This document shows positions 22,921 to 33,893 of a DNA stretch of 64,000 nt, one piece after another; positions within the stretch are counted from its first letter, which is position 1; the number at the start of each line of letters is the position of its first letter. The stretch comes from Saturnia japonica. Its lineage: Eukaryota; Arthropoda; Insecta; Lepidoptera; Saturniidae. The notes beneath the pieces are model-generated. The model saw only the letters and a list, made by a program, of their open reading frames with translations. It searched no databases and was not told the origin of the DNA. The stretch spans positions 4,643,190 through 4,707,189 of the forward strand of contig CM065311.1 of NCBI GenBank assembly GCA_033032175.1, read 5' to 3'. The translations under genes and the position numbers were made by a program.

Positions 22921-24985
22921 TATTACAATATGCGAAAAATCTACCGTATTTTTTTATCAATTCTACGATCAAATAAATTTCAGGGTTGGCAACACTGTGA
23001 TTCATTTCATTTTCATTAGGGTAGGTACGTAATAGACATGCGCAAAACAGTACTGTATGAAGTAATGCCATATGGCATGACATTTCGTGCTGCGTAATAA
23101 GGCATTAGAGCAGTACTCATTACTCTAAACATGACCCGTTCGAAATAAAGCATTATGCTTAGGCATACATATAGCTCGCTAACAATTACGTATGTGCTAT
23201 TGTACTGAATGTTCTGATGTCATAAATAGACCTTTTATTATTGCCTATTTGTATAGTTTACTTGTACGAGTGACGACACGGCGTTATGAAAACGCAAGCT
23301 TTATTCTGCTTTATTGAAAAAGTTGATTTTCCTTCAAACTTAACCAATATGTGATTATGAAATATTTCTAATAGTGGTGGGCGATTATGAGATAAAGTAA
23401 TGTTATCATTCATCATGTTCATGTTATTTAACAAGGATAACTCGAATTATTTTAAACATTACAGTACACTTCATTACCTACGTACAGTACTTAGAACGCG
23501 ACGGACCTATCCTAGAACCTCTTGCTATGGAACGTCATGTTTAGAGCTATGTGACATGCTTAATTTTGTTGGGTTAAAGGTACTGTTACAGTACTCGGTC
23601 GTGACATATTACGCGTAATACATGACTCGCAGTACTTACACATGTCTAGTACGTAACGGGTGAATTTAGGATTATTGTTTGTTAGATTGTATTCTTAAAT
23701 ATTATTTAGTTAGAATATTGTAATAATTTGGTAATGTCGACATCAAGTAATATTTCACAGTCTACATATTCGACCTCAGAACCAGAAACACCCCAGGTAA
23801 ACACCAACAGTGCGAATATAATATTCATATTATCTATTATTATCATTTGGAACTTGAAACACATTATTACTTATTCTTTTCTTCATATTATTTAAATGGC
23901 AACTGTCTTTGCCTTTATTTGTAATGTATGTCTAGATACCTAGTCCGGCGTTTCAAAGGTGTATTTTTCATGACGATAAAAAATAAATTCTTCGCTGAAA
24001 ACCGCTGTCAGTACATTTAGGGTATGCTTGTGTAGTATATGTACTAAGTAATAATTAATAAGAATTAATTCCTGACACTGAACTAGAACGAACTATTCCG
24101 TAAGCTTAATAGTACATCGTTCATTTAGTATTTCGTACGCGGCAGGCCGGCGCGGCGTATTTAGTACTTACGAGATCGAAGACGCGGATCAGTCGAAAGA
24201 GAGCGAAATACATGGTATTGACCTAATAGGCTCTGTCTGTACTAGTGCAGTTGAAAGATTGTACTAGTACTGAGCACTCCTTCTAATGTCCGAGCAAGAA
24301 CAAGTCTAATTTAGGGCACTTTAGTAAGCCTGTGTAACTCATGAATGAGTTGTTCAAATGAACACCTTCACCACGGCAGATCTTTTCCATTCAGCAGTTC
24401 AACGCTCACTTCGGACCAAATAACAGATGACAACTTCAACCTTCCTTCAGACTATTTCCTCATTTAGTGACTATGGCAGTGAATGAAGCCGAGTTGATTC
24501 AACATCTCAGTCGCATGCACTACCTGGCTATATCACTTCCTCTCTCATCTTTATTTCCTCATTTTTCTTTAGATGTTCATCAATGTTTTGTTTATTGTAA
24601 CAGAGCATAAATTTGTTTTCATTTGCATAAGTAATCATTACAACATATATTAAGAGAATAAAAGAACCTTCGAATCATTGTTTTGAAGTTCATAATCATA
24701 ATTTAATTTCATTGTTGATCTTACCACTTGTTCATTATTACTAGATTTTTTGTTTAGGAAAGGTTCCTGTACTTCAGGAAATACTATAATAAAAACTTTC
24801 ATTAGTAGTAAGTACTAAAATAATGTATGGCTATTCTCCATACTGAAATGTATTAAAAGAAATTGATTTTTGCTGTGACATAAAGTGAACACATTTTGAA
24901 TGAATTAGTTAATCAAATCCTTTTCCTCGATTCATAATTGATGTTGTTCCATTCAAACTTATCTTATAACTCATGTATTCTGAAC
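22921..24985. other. AT-rich region with one hAT-like terminus and no confirmed gene
   Basis: Starts with unremarkable AT-rich DNA. At 23372 the TAGTGGTGGGCGATTATGAG terminus of the 17664 family appears, without a matching right end in the window. At 23734-23796 an ATG opens a 21-codon frame that is Ser/Thr-rich and ends at CAG/GTAAAC, a donor-like site. It could be the first exon of a lost hAT transposase or chance. Nothing else recognised up to the LTR-like repeats at 25010. Confidence 0.35.
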
Positions 24986-25009
24986 GAAAATGGTTATCAT
25001 CAGTGTGTA

Positions 25010-25410
25010 CATGTAGTGACATCTATCCTCGCCATAACTGATGCATCCTACATAGAGACATCTGTCAAGCCACATACGATGCATCCTACATTGCAATATT
25101 AAAATTAACTGAACAATTGAGTAGCTGCCCGCCAGACACAACACCCGTCTGGTCAGAAGATCCTCCGTTTTCAATGGTGGATGAGGAACTTTACACCCTG
25201 TTCCTCACCTACCCCCTACACTAATGTAGCGACTTCTATCTCGCCACATATGACGTATCCTACATCGCGATATTAAAATTAACTGAACAATTGAGTATAT
25301 ATACAAGAACCCAACAACAACTGTAGGGCAGCTGCCCGCCAGACATAACACCTGTCTGGTCGGAGGATCCTCCCTTAGCAATGGTTACCTCCTACACTGG
25401 TGACCTGGAG
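25010..25410 (+). repeat. Two LTR-like units followed by a primer-binding-like site
   Basis: Two diverged units (about 25014-25200 and 25226-25392) share 'CATCCTACAT', 'AATTAACTGAACAATTGAG' and 'AGCTGCCCGCCAGACA'. The second also has the TATA-like GAGTATATATACAAGAACCC seen in the 47-kb copies. It is followed by ACTGGTGACCTGGAG (25396-25410), a retroviral-type primer-binding context. Same family as 47320-47580. Confidence 0.5.
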
Positions 25411-26125
25411 CATAAATGTCAGCGCAGCCTTCGCAAAAAGCTACGTCATCGTGACGTCATCATCACTTCTTCAAGCTTTCGAGCAGCAAGTCCTACATTC
25501 AGCCAGCATCCACTCAATGACTCAAGGATTGAACTCATGTTTGAATTTGTCCGAGACTACACTATAGAATATAGATGTATTACTGGTCTCACAATTATAA
25601 TTAATTAATAAAAGTAACATCATTTCATGTCATTTATAACAATAAATGCATTGAAATTCCCTCTGACAGTTGTTAAAATTATAACACAGTATAATACAAT
25701 AATTAATATGAGTGATATAAATACTATTCAACTACACTCATGGACATACTTACAGGAACACAATAAAAAGGTAGAATAACAGAAAATATTCTCTTATTTC
25801 ATGCTAGCCATATACACCTGTAATGTAATTTGAAAAAAGAAGATTTTGTATAGAATTTAACTATGAGTTTCATTTGTTTTTTGGCTATCTGTTAATTTCT
25901 TTGATTCATAATGTATGAAATTCTGCTGGTTTTTGTTGTTTTTAATAATTTAACATTATCTCTGTTTTTCTTTTTGTCAAAAAATTGTTAATATTGAGTG
26001 AAAGGATACTTAATTTGATAAGTTTGAGTTATAAAGCCGGATCTCAGCATTGTTCAGGTGTCTAAAGCTGCAACTTTAATTGTAAAGGTTACACTTACAA
26101 TGAAGTGGCTCAAACATTATAAGTG
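25411..26125. other. Intergenic, leader remnant then AT-rich DNA
   Basis: The first 200 bp after the primer-binding-like site could be the leader or gag start of the LTR element, but it soon meets stops. No gene seen. Confidence 0.35.
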
Positions 26126-26129
26126 TCCA

Positions 26130-26930
26130 ACTTTATGATTTTTCTTAAATGTTAAGCAATACCAGCAGACTGGAGAGTAGACAAGACGTAAAGGACAAGG
26201 TCGCAAAAGAGTAACAACAGATTTACTGTTTGCAGTATCGAGGTATGAAACAAGCTGCAGAAAGTTCAACCAGTGACAGTTAGCACCAAAATGATTAGGA
26301 GAAGACTTAAGTAGGCTGGTATAGGGGCGTACTCGCCTGCCATAGAGCCTTTTCTCACCATAGGCCATTGAGTAGTTCAATCCAACTTTGCTTGTTCGTA
26401 CTGAAATTGGGATAATGACACTTGGGGAAAAGTACTTTTTACTGATGAGTCCATATTGTCTCAAGTCAGATGATGGAAGGTTTAAAGTACTGAGATGACC
26501 CTGAGAAAGATATGCTGAGTGTATTGTTGGAAGAGAGCCTTATGGTGAAGGGTCAGTAATTGTATAGGGTGGTTTTCCCTTAGGAGCATGTACGGAGCTA
26601 CACATAGTAGAAAACTGGTCTCTGACTGCTACATGATACATAACAGACATTTTAGAGCATATTGTGATTCCTTTCCCCCCATTCATGTAGGATAATATTC
26701 TTTAATGCACAATAATACTCATCCTCATACTGCGGTGGTAGTATTGGAGTACCTTACTGAGGTTGGAATCCAAGTTTTGTAGTGCCCGGCACACTCACCA
26801 GACCTAAATCTGATAGAACATATTTGGGATAAACTTGGGAATTCAATTAAACAAAGAAATCTAGCACTGATTAGCCTAAGGGACTTCAGAACTGCATTAG
26901 CTGCAACGGAGGGTTACAGAGTGAGAGAGG
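26130..26930 (+). pseudogene. Tc1-family transposase relic
   Basis: Frameshifted text preserves the Tc1 order: a GRP-like basic segment, 'RRLR'-like text, 'STDES'-type DDE start near 26430, 'CTELHIVENWSL' at about 26595, 'MHNNTHPHTA'-like text near 26705, and 'YLTEVGIQVL', 'SPDLNLIEHIWDKLG' near 26750-26840. Many stops, so it is dead. The tandem duplication starts inside this relic at about 26751. Confidence 0.7.
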
Positions 26931-27296
26931 AAAGTATTTATATATAATATGTGGTCATAATGTGCATACAATATCACCAGAAGCAATTAACCTCGTTATC
27001 GTCATACACGACAATCACACCACAAATGCAAATGGCAAAAGTATACTCTCACCAAATACCTGTAGAAATGTGAACAATCCGATGACCCCAGTGAGAATAT
27101 TTTTTGGAGTTACCCCTAGTCAATCATTCCTATACCGACCTCGAGCCTCGCTTAAGCCAGTTATCTCATTCATGTTCACAGGATATCTCCACTTTATTCT
27201 TTATTTCATCAGTATTAAAGTAAGTCTTTGCTCATAAGGCAATCTATTTTCACCCTCCACAAAGGATATACCTGCCTATAATTAAAGTTTTCAGTT

Positions 27297-28385
27297 ATGT
27301 TGTCAAGATTCCTTTTAGATTTTATTACTGTGAGTATGGGGATTTCCAAATTAGATGTCATTATATTTTAGTAACTTTTAGTTACTACTTTTTGAAATTC
27401 GAGTTATATAGCTGCTCCAGACTCACGCTGTGAACACCCGTGGAAGGGCGTGAACGCGTGTGTAGATGGATTTCACGCCCGTTCGCACCTCGGATTCCGT
27501 TCCGAGTCGGTTTTTTGTGTCCGCGTCAAAGAGTTCGCGGGAGCGCCACGCGAACAGCGTGAACGCTTATCCACATTCACGGCATCGCAAATCGATTCGT
27601 TATAAATTCAATATGCTAAACAACTAATGCTGTATTTTAATAATTCTATCAAAGGTTTAAATTATTCAACATTAATGATGATAATATTGCCAGATTTGAC
27701 GGTACTTGTAGGTTTATCATGTTATAATAAACTTGTCTAAAGCATAATTAACTCCTTGTTGCGATGTATATTCGTTATGCACTATCTGCTTTGTCTTTGT
27801 TTTGTATCTTTATTAAGCAAATGATTATAAATCTGTGCACATAGATTCAAAGACGAATCAGCTGAAGTTACGTCCATTTAGTACGAGTGCGTGAATCCGA
27901 CTGTGAACATTGTGAGATTTGTGAGTGTGGTGAGTAGTTCGCGGCGCGCTGAGTTCATGGCGTGAATTCTCGCCGCGAATTCACAACGCGAGTCTGGAGC
28001 ATAACATATGTTCGAGCTAGAAAGTCTAAATAATTCGAGATACCGCTTATTTAGAGGTTCAGCAGAAGGGAATGGCAATTTTTTGGTCTTTCTGAAGATT
28101 AATACTAAAGGAGGTTCGAATTATCGAGATTCCACTGTACCTACATATTAGACAACAAAATTTGTTGATTATTTTTATTCTTTGTTACAGAACACTCCAC
28201 AAAATAGAATACAACCATTTGACCAGTCTCTGAACCATGTAGATCTTGGACATAGTATAGAGCAATCACTTAAAAGTGTACAAAAGGAGATGCACCAAAA
28301 GCGAATTCAGGCATTAAGAAAAGAACTTGATTATCTGAAATCTACAGAATGGGAGTTTGAAAATGATAGAGGATTTGCTCAATAA
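27297..28385 (+). CDS. Small unidentified protein upstream of armi, copy 1 (two exons)
   Basis: Proposed exons 27297..27329 (ATG, 11 codons, donor ACT/GTGAGT) and 28191..28385 (after TTGTTACAG, ending in TAA), phase 0, 75 aa. The second exon is rich in charged residues and predicted helical ('KSVQKEMHQKRIQALRKELD'). I do not recognise it. Its stop lies 18 nt before the armi ATG, so one transcript could carry both. The first exon is short and inferred; the second has a strong acceptor. A 587-bp MITE lies in the intron. It could instead be part of the armi 5' UTR. Confidence 0.45.
27414..28000. mobile_element. MITE with GCTCCAGACTC termini, copy 1
   Basis: Left end GCTCCAGACTCACGCTGTGA and right end (reverse complement) GCTCCAGACTCGCGTTGTGA are inverted, with CG-rich inner arms rich in GTGAA/TTCAC words. 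587 bp, no coding capacity, in the intron of the small gene. Confidence 0.65.
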
Positions 28386-28403
28386 GTAATATTGTACTTC
28401 AAT

Positions 28404-28593
28404 ATGATTTCTTATATTACATCATTTTTTAATTTTTTATTTACTCAAAACACCGAAGATAATGATGATGATAAAGAAAACTTTCTGGCTGAAAATCTTT
28501 TAGACTTAGAAGTGGAGCAGCAAACAATTAATTATGATAAAATTGAAGTTATAAAGGAATTACCAAGGAACACTGTTTGCTTTAAGCGTACAG
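28404..28593 (+). CDS. armi: Duplicated first exon of armi (copy 1)
   Basis: Identical in coding content to 33894-34083: ATG, 63 codons, then ACAG/GTAATT. It is separated from the second exon (38810) by copy 2 of the whole block. If the duplication is real, this is a second, alternative first exon that could still splice to exon 2. If not, it is an assembly artefact. Confidence 0.6.
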
Positions 28594-29301
28594 GTAATTC
28601 TAATCATATGTTTCTAAACAAGTCTTGATAATGAAAATTAAACTTAAGCTCAAAATTTGTTTTAAAAAATCATTTTAGCTTGATATATGTGTCACTGGAT
28701 AATTTTACAAACCATTAGTTTATAAACAATGAAGTGAGAGTGTAAACAGTCTGTAGATTTTTACTGGACACGAGAAAATTAGCTGTTGGACATACTCTAA
28801 GGGCGGCTTGAACCAAATACTGTTTAAAATGATTTAAAATTCATTTAACTAAACATTTTTAACTTACTAAACGTTTTTAATTTAAATGCATTTAGCATTG
28901 TCTTGTACCAAGCGTTTGAATTTTACATTTAGCTAAATGTATTTATCATGTCGGCAAAGTAGTTTTGACGTTTCGTTTCTCGCTTGAGTAATAGTTAAAC
29001 AAGAATTTTAATAAAACCTAAGTTCAATATCCAAACAGTATGCGTTAAAGAAACGTATTTCATATCGCGGTATGAACCAGAGATAAATGGTATGAACGTT
29101 TTGACATTTTGTATTTGTATATTTTTTAGTTTTCACGCTCGTTTAAAATAAAGTGTGATAAATTGATAATTATCAATTAGTACTCACAGAGTACATTATA
29201 CATACTGAGATAGTTACTGTGAAAGTGTGAATAGTGCCATTGTGTTGACTGTTTTTGTTTGCTGAATTGAACTTGTTTTTTATTTGTGTCTGCAATTCAA
29301 C

Positions 29302-31056
29302 ATGAGTTCGTTAAGCGATAAAACTTCTGGGCATCGTGCTAGAGCTCCGAATTTTACAAGAGAGGAACAGGAGTTGTTTACAAGGGTTATCGAACCCTAT
29401 ATGACTATAATCGAATCAAAGAAAACAGATGTGATAAAACAAAGTGATAAGCAGCGATTATGGACTAAAATTACAGAGATATACAATGCAAACACTACCC
29501 AATGCTCTCGCACAATAGACAACCTAATAAGCTGCTATAGAAATATGAAAACTAAAATAAAAAAACAACGATCAGAAGCCAAGATGCTCTTAAAAGGTAA
29601 CTTGTTAATTAAATATATATTTTACTCTTATCACCTTGTGGTTATTGGTTCTATTTAACAATATTGAAATGAAAAAAAACTGAACAACTGAACAAATTTT
29701 TCCAGATCCTACTAAAACAGAAGCACTGGTTGTAGCTATTGAGGACAATGGTAAAGATTGGTCATGCATAGCAGAAAAAACTAACGTGCCAATGGATGTT
29801 TGCAAAATGGCAGTTGAAGGACTTCAACAAAAAATACAAAGATCAGATAACGAGCATAAAAAGCATGTTATGGGTACAGGTAATTCAAGTTCGTTTTTTT
29901 TTTAAATAATTTATACAAATTTTACAAACTAGAGATCATAGGTCTAGGTGTGAATCAACTGGAGAATAAGAAAATAGCTTTATTATAGGTGGCATGCTGA
30001 TAATTGTCTCTAAATCACTTTCATAATAAATATACTTATAAGTCAATCCTATGTATGTATGTATGGTAATTTTTCATAATTACAGGTGGTGGTCCTTCCA
30101 CAAGTGACCATGATCCTTTCAACAGGATAAAAAAAATTATAGGACCTCAAATTGATGGTTTATATACACAATATGATGGAGATGCTAAGCTAATGAAGCA
30201 ATACCAGGAAAGTATTCCTGAAAATGAAAGAGTTGAACCAGTTGAAAGAGACTTTATGAATAAATATGGTAAGGGTTATATGTTACTAAATTAGTTATAA
30301 TATAAAAAATATTATCTGGTAACGAAAGTAATAAAGTATCTACTCAATTTGAATATGCAACTTATTTTATACTTTGTTGTTTAGACCTGGAAATTGTTGC
30401 TGAGGACTATGTGACACACATACCAAAAACCCAATGTACACAAGTCATCGTTGAAAATAATGATCACTGTAAGATTGCAACATAATTTTTTTGAAAAAAA
30501 AACTAATTTGCATAAGCAACTATGTATATTTAAAAAAAAAACCATTGCCTAGAGATGATAAGAAAATGAATATGCCTACTATAATTATGTTGTTCATGTT
30601 TTAGGCAATATTTCACAAGAACTACATGGAACTACAAAAATGAATAGTAATAGGTCTTGTATATTAAAAAAGAAGTTGAGCTCTGCCTTAAATGTTGGTA
30701 AGTCAAATCATAGTGGGTCTAATTTATATAAGGATATTCATAAAATAATTTCTAATAAGTAACTATTCTTTATTTTAGAGAAAGCTGAGAAACCATCAAA
30801 AAGGAAACAAAATGTCAATGATAGTTTTTCTCGCCTCGCAGAAGAAAAAATTGAATTAATAAAACTAAATAAAGAGGTAGCATCAGAAGAGTTGAAAGAA
30901 CGGAAATTGAGTGTCCAATTAAAGGAGATGGAGATTATCCATAAAAAAAAACTTTATGAATTAGAAATACTAAATTACCAAAAAGAAATTAAATTTAAAG
31001 AAGAAATGAGAGAAAAGGAAGCCATACTTATGGAATTTAAAATTAAAGCATTTTGA
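29302..31056 (+). CDS. Harbinger-encoded Myb/SANT-like DNA-binding protein, intact
   Basis: Six exons: 29302..29596, 29706..29879, 30086..30268, 30385..30468, 30605..30697 and 30779..31056, all GT/AG with consistent phases, giving 368 aa. The N-terminus has a trihelix/Myb-like domain ('NFTREEQELFTRVIEPY', 'KQRLWTKITEIYN', 'RTIDNLISCYRNMKTKIKKQ') of the kind found in regulatory-protein and insect Harbinger second ORFs. The C-terminus is a long charged coiled coil ('EEKIELIKLNKEV' onward to TGA). In PIF/Harbinger elements this protein helps the nuclease enter the nucleus and bind the ends. It converges on the transposase gene. No defect is visible in this copy. Confidence 0.75.
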
Positions 31057-31324
31057 TTTTATTAATAAATTTATTATATGTATTTTCATTGCAGACTTTT
31101 ATTTTCATATAAAATTATTATGCTTATTCTTACAAACAGAAATATATTGATTATATGAAAAATTTATTTCTTCTATTACTCCAATCTGAAACAATAATAG
31201 AATAGGATTGATAAGCAAAATAATTCGAATAGTATATAAATCTACCAGTATATACATAAATGCACCACTACAAGCATTATATAATGACAATTGGAAAAGT
31301 AATAAATGATATTAACAATTTTGA

Positions 31325-31849
31325 TTAATAATGATACCTAGAAAAATATTCTATGAGAATAGTGCGTTCTAAGTTGCGAGTACGCTGCTGTGGCTGCATT
31401 GTAGGTCTATTTATTCTTATTTCTTCTTGCAGAGTAGGATACTCTTCATCCTCTGGAGGAACATCTTCCCTTTGCTCAATCACTAGGTTATGAAGCACAG
31501 CCGTTGCGATTATGATACCTAAATAAAAATATTTTTTCATAATTCATTAATACATACTTATGTAATTGATTTTATTTATTAGGCAATTTAAACTATAAAA
31601 ATATATTTTTATATGTATTGAGATACCTGGTATTCTGTGAAGATGAACACTTATTCCTCGAGAAAGGATTGGAAATCGTCTTTTCCATACACCAAAGGCT
31701 CTTTCCGCAACATTTCTTGTTTTGATATGAGATTCTTGGTATAAACATTCTGCCCTTGATTGCATATGACCATCTGAAAGGGGTGTCATCATATACTGTG
31801 TTTGGGCATAACCACTATCTCCAAGCAAGTGTTTATTAGGATATTTTCC
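31325..31849 (-). pseudogene. Harbinger DDE transposase, last two exons only (copy 1)
   Basis: Exons complement(31627..31849) and complement(31325..31518), joined in phase 1. They hold 'HLLGDSGYAQTQYMMTPL', 'IKTRNVAERAFGVWKRRFPI' (catalytic Glu region) and 'ATAVLHNLVIEQRED'. The exons with both catalytic Asp residues are absent because copy 1 ends upstream, so the gene is truncated. Confidence 0.75.
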
Positions 31850-31930
31850 CTGAAAAATAATTGATGTATATTCCCTGAAGATATATTTTAAAATAAACCT
31901 AAACATGTTGATTTGTGGTAGTATTGGGGA

Positions 31931-32240
31931 TTAGTAAAATTAAATTTTTTAAAACAAAAGAAAAAATTTTCAAAAAAATATAAAAAAAAGATAAAGAATC
32001 ATAAGGTCAAAAAAAATTATAAAATCAAAAAATAATTAAAAAAAAGACTGATTAAATAATTTTTTTAAATTTTTTTTTTTTTAAATTTTTAAAATTAAAA
32101 TTTTTTCAAAAAAGTAAAAATAAACAACATAATGAAAAAATAATTTTAACAAAATATATGTGTTTTTTTTGTCGGATCCTTAGTACTTCAAAAAATTTTT
32201 ATTATATTTTTTTGATTAAAAAATTTTTCGTAATTCAGAC
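31931..32240. other. Low-complexity junction between the tandem copies
   Basis: About 310 bp made almost only of A/T runs (words such as AAAAAAT, TTTTTTAAA), unlike the surrounding DNA. It starts just after GTGGTAGTATTGG (31915-31927), a 13-mer also present at 26735-26747, immediately left of copy 1, and ends where copy 2 begins. Confidence 0.6.
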
Positions 32241-32405
32241 CTTACTGAGGTTGGAATCCAAGTTTTGTCAGTGCCCAGGCACACTCACCAGACCTAAATC
32301 TGATAGAACATATTTGGGATAAACTTGGGAATTCAATTAAACAAAGAAATCTAGCACTGATTAGCCTAAGGGACTTCAGAACTGCATTAGCTGCAACGGA
32401 GGGTT
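32241..32405 (+). pseudogene. Tc1 transposase 3' fragment (duplicated)
   Basis: Duplicate of 26751-26917, including 'LTEVGIQVL' and the 'SPDLNLIEHIWDKLG' block. Two extra bases near 32270-32278 keep the reading frame open where copy 1 has lost it. Confidence 0.6.
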
Positions 32406-32786
32406 ACAGAGTGAGAGAGGAAAGTATTTATATATAATATGTGGTCATAATGTGCATACAATATCACCAGAAGCAATTAACCTCATTATCGTCATACACG
32501 ACAATCACACCACAAATGCAAATGGCAAAAGTATACTCTCACCAAATACCTGTAGAAATGTGAACAATCCGATGACCCCAGTGAGAATATTTTTTGGAGT
32601 TACCCCTAGTCAATCATTCCTATACCGACCTCGAGCCTCGCTTAAGCCGGTTATCTCATTCATGTTCACAGGATATCTCCACTTTATTCTTTATTTCATC
32701 AGTATTAAAGTAAGTCTTTGCTCATAAGGCAATCTATTTTCACCCTCCACAAAGGATATACCTGCCTATAATTAAAGTTTTCAGTT

Positions 32787-33875
32787 ATGTTGTCAAGATT
32801 CCTTTTAGATTTTATTACTGTGAGTATGGGGATTTCCAAATTAGATGTCATTATATTTTAGTAACTTTTAGTTACTACTTTTTGAAATTCGAGTTATATA
32901 GCTGCTCCAGACTCACGCTGTGAACACCCGTGGAAGGGCGTGAACGCGTGTGTAGATGGATTTCACGCCCGTTCGCACCTCGGATTCCGTTCCGAGTCGG
33001 TTTTTTGTGTCCGCGTCAAAGAGTTCGCGGGAGCGCCACGCGAACAGCGTGAACGCTTATCCACATTCACGACATCGCAAATCGATTCGTTATAAATTCA
33101 ATATGCTAAACAACTAATGCTGTATTTTAATAATTCTATCAAAGGTTTAAATTATTCAACATTAATGATGATAATATTGCCAGATTTGACGGTACTTGTA
33201 GGTTTATCATGTTATAATAAACTTGTCTAAAGCATAATTAACTCCTTGTTGCGATGTATATTCGTTATGCACTATCTGCTTTGTCTTTGTTTTGTATCTT
33301 TATTAAGCAAATGATTATAAACCTGTGCACATAGATTCAAAGACGAATCAGCTGAAGTTACGTCCATTTAGTACGAGTGCGTGAATCCGACTGTGAACAT
33401 TGTGAGATTTGTGAGTGTGGTGAGTAGTTCGCGGCGCGCTGAGTTCATGGCGTGAATTCTCGCCGCGAATTCACAACGCGAGTCTGGAGCATAACATATG
33501 TTCGAGCTAGAAAGTCTAAATAATTCGAGATACCGCTTATTTAGAGGTTCAGCAGAAGGGAATGGCAATTTTTTGGTCTTTCTGAAGATTAATACTAAAG
33601 GAGGTTCGAATTATCGAGATTCCACTGTACCTACATATTAGACAACAAAATTTGTTGATTATTTTTATTCTTTGTTACAGAACACTCCACAAAATAGAAT
33701 ACAACCATTTGACCAGTCTCTGAACCATGTAGATCTTGGACATAGTATAGAGCAATCACTTAAAAGTGTACAAAAGGAGATGCACCAAAAGCGAATTCAG
33801 GCATTAAGAAAAGAACTTGATTATCTGAAATCTACAGAATGGGAGTTTGAAAATGATAGAGGATTTGCTCAATAA
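32787..33875 (+). CDS. Small unidentified protein upstream of armi, copy 2
   Basis: Exons 32787..32819 and 33681..33875, the same 75-aa protein as copy 1 with no coding change seen. This copy directly precedes the armi exon 1 that is contiguous with the rest of armi. The TAA-to-ATG spacing is again 18 nt. Confidence 0.45.
32904..33490. mobile_element. MITE with GCTCCAGACTC termini, copy 2
   Basis: Duplicate of 27414-28000 within the tandem duplication; very few base changes. Confidence 0.65.
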
Positions 33876-33893
33876 GTAATATTGTACTTCAAT

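Larger units (their letters stand above)
26751..31915 (+). repeat. Tandem segmental duplication, copy 1
   Basis: Near-identical to 32241-37372 at an offset of 5490 bp (5488 bp over the first 40 nt). It contains the 3' end of the Tc1 relic, the small upstream gene, a MITE, armi exon 1, the Harbinger left terminus, its Myb-like gene and the 3' part of its transposase. Copy 1 ends at about 31913, in the intron upstream of the recovered transposase exons. Confidence 0.9.
28801..31915 (+). mobile_element. PIF/Harbinger element, copy 1 (right end missing)
   Basis: Left terminus GGGCGGCTTGAACCAAATAC after TAA (28798-28800). It carries an intact Myb-like gene (plus) and the last two exons of the DDE transposase (minus). 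It is cut at about 31915 where the tandem copy ends. Same element as 34290-38483. Confidence 0.8.
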
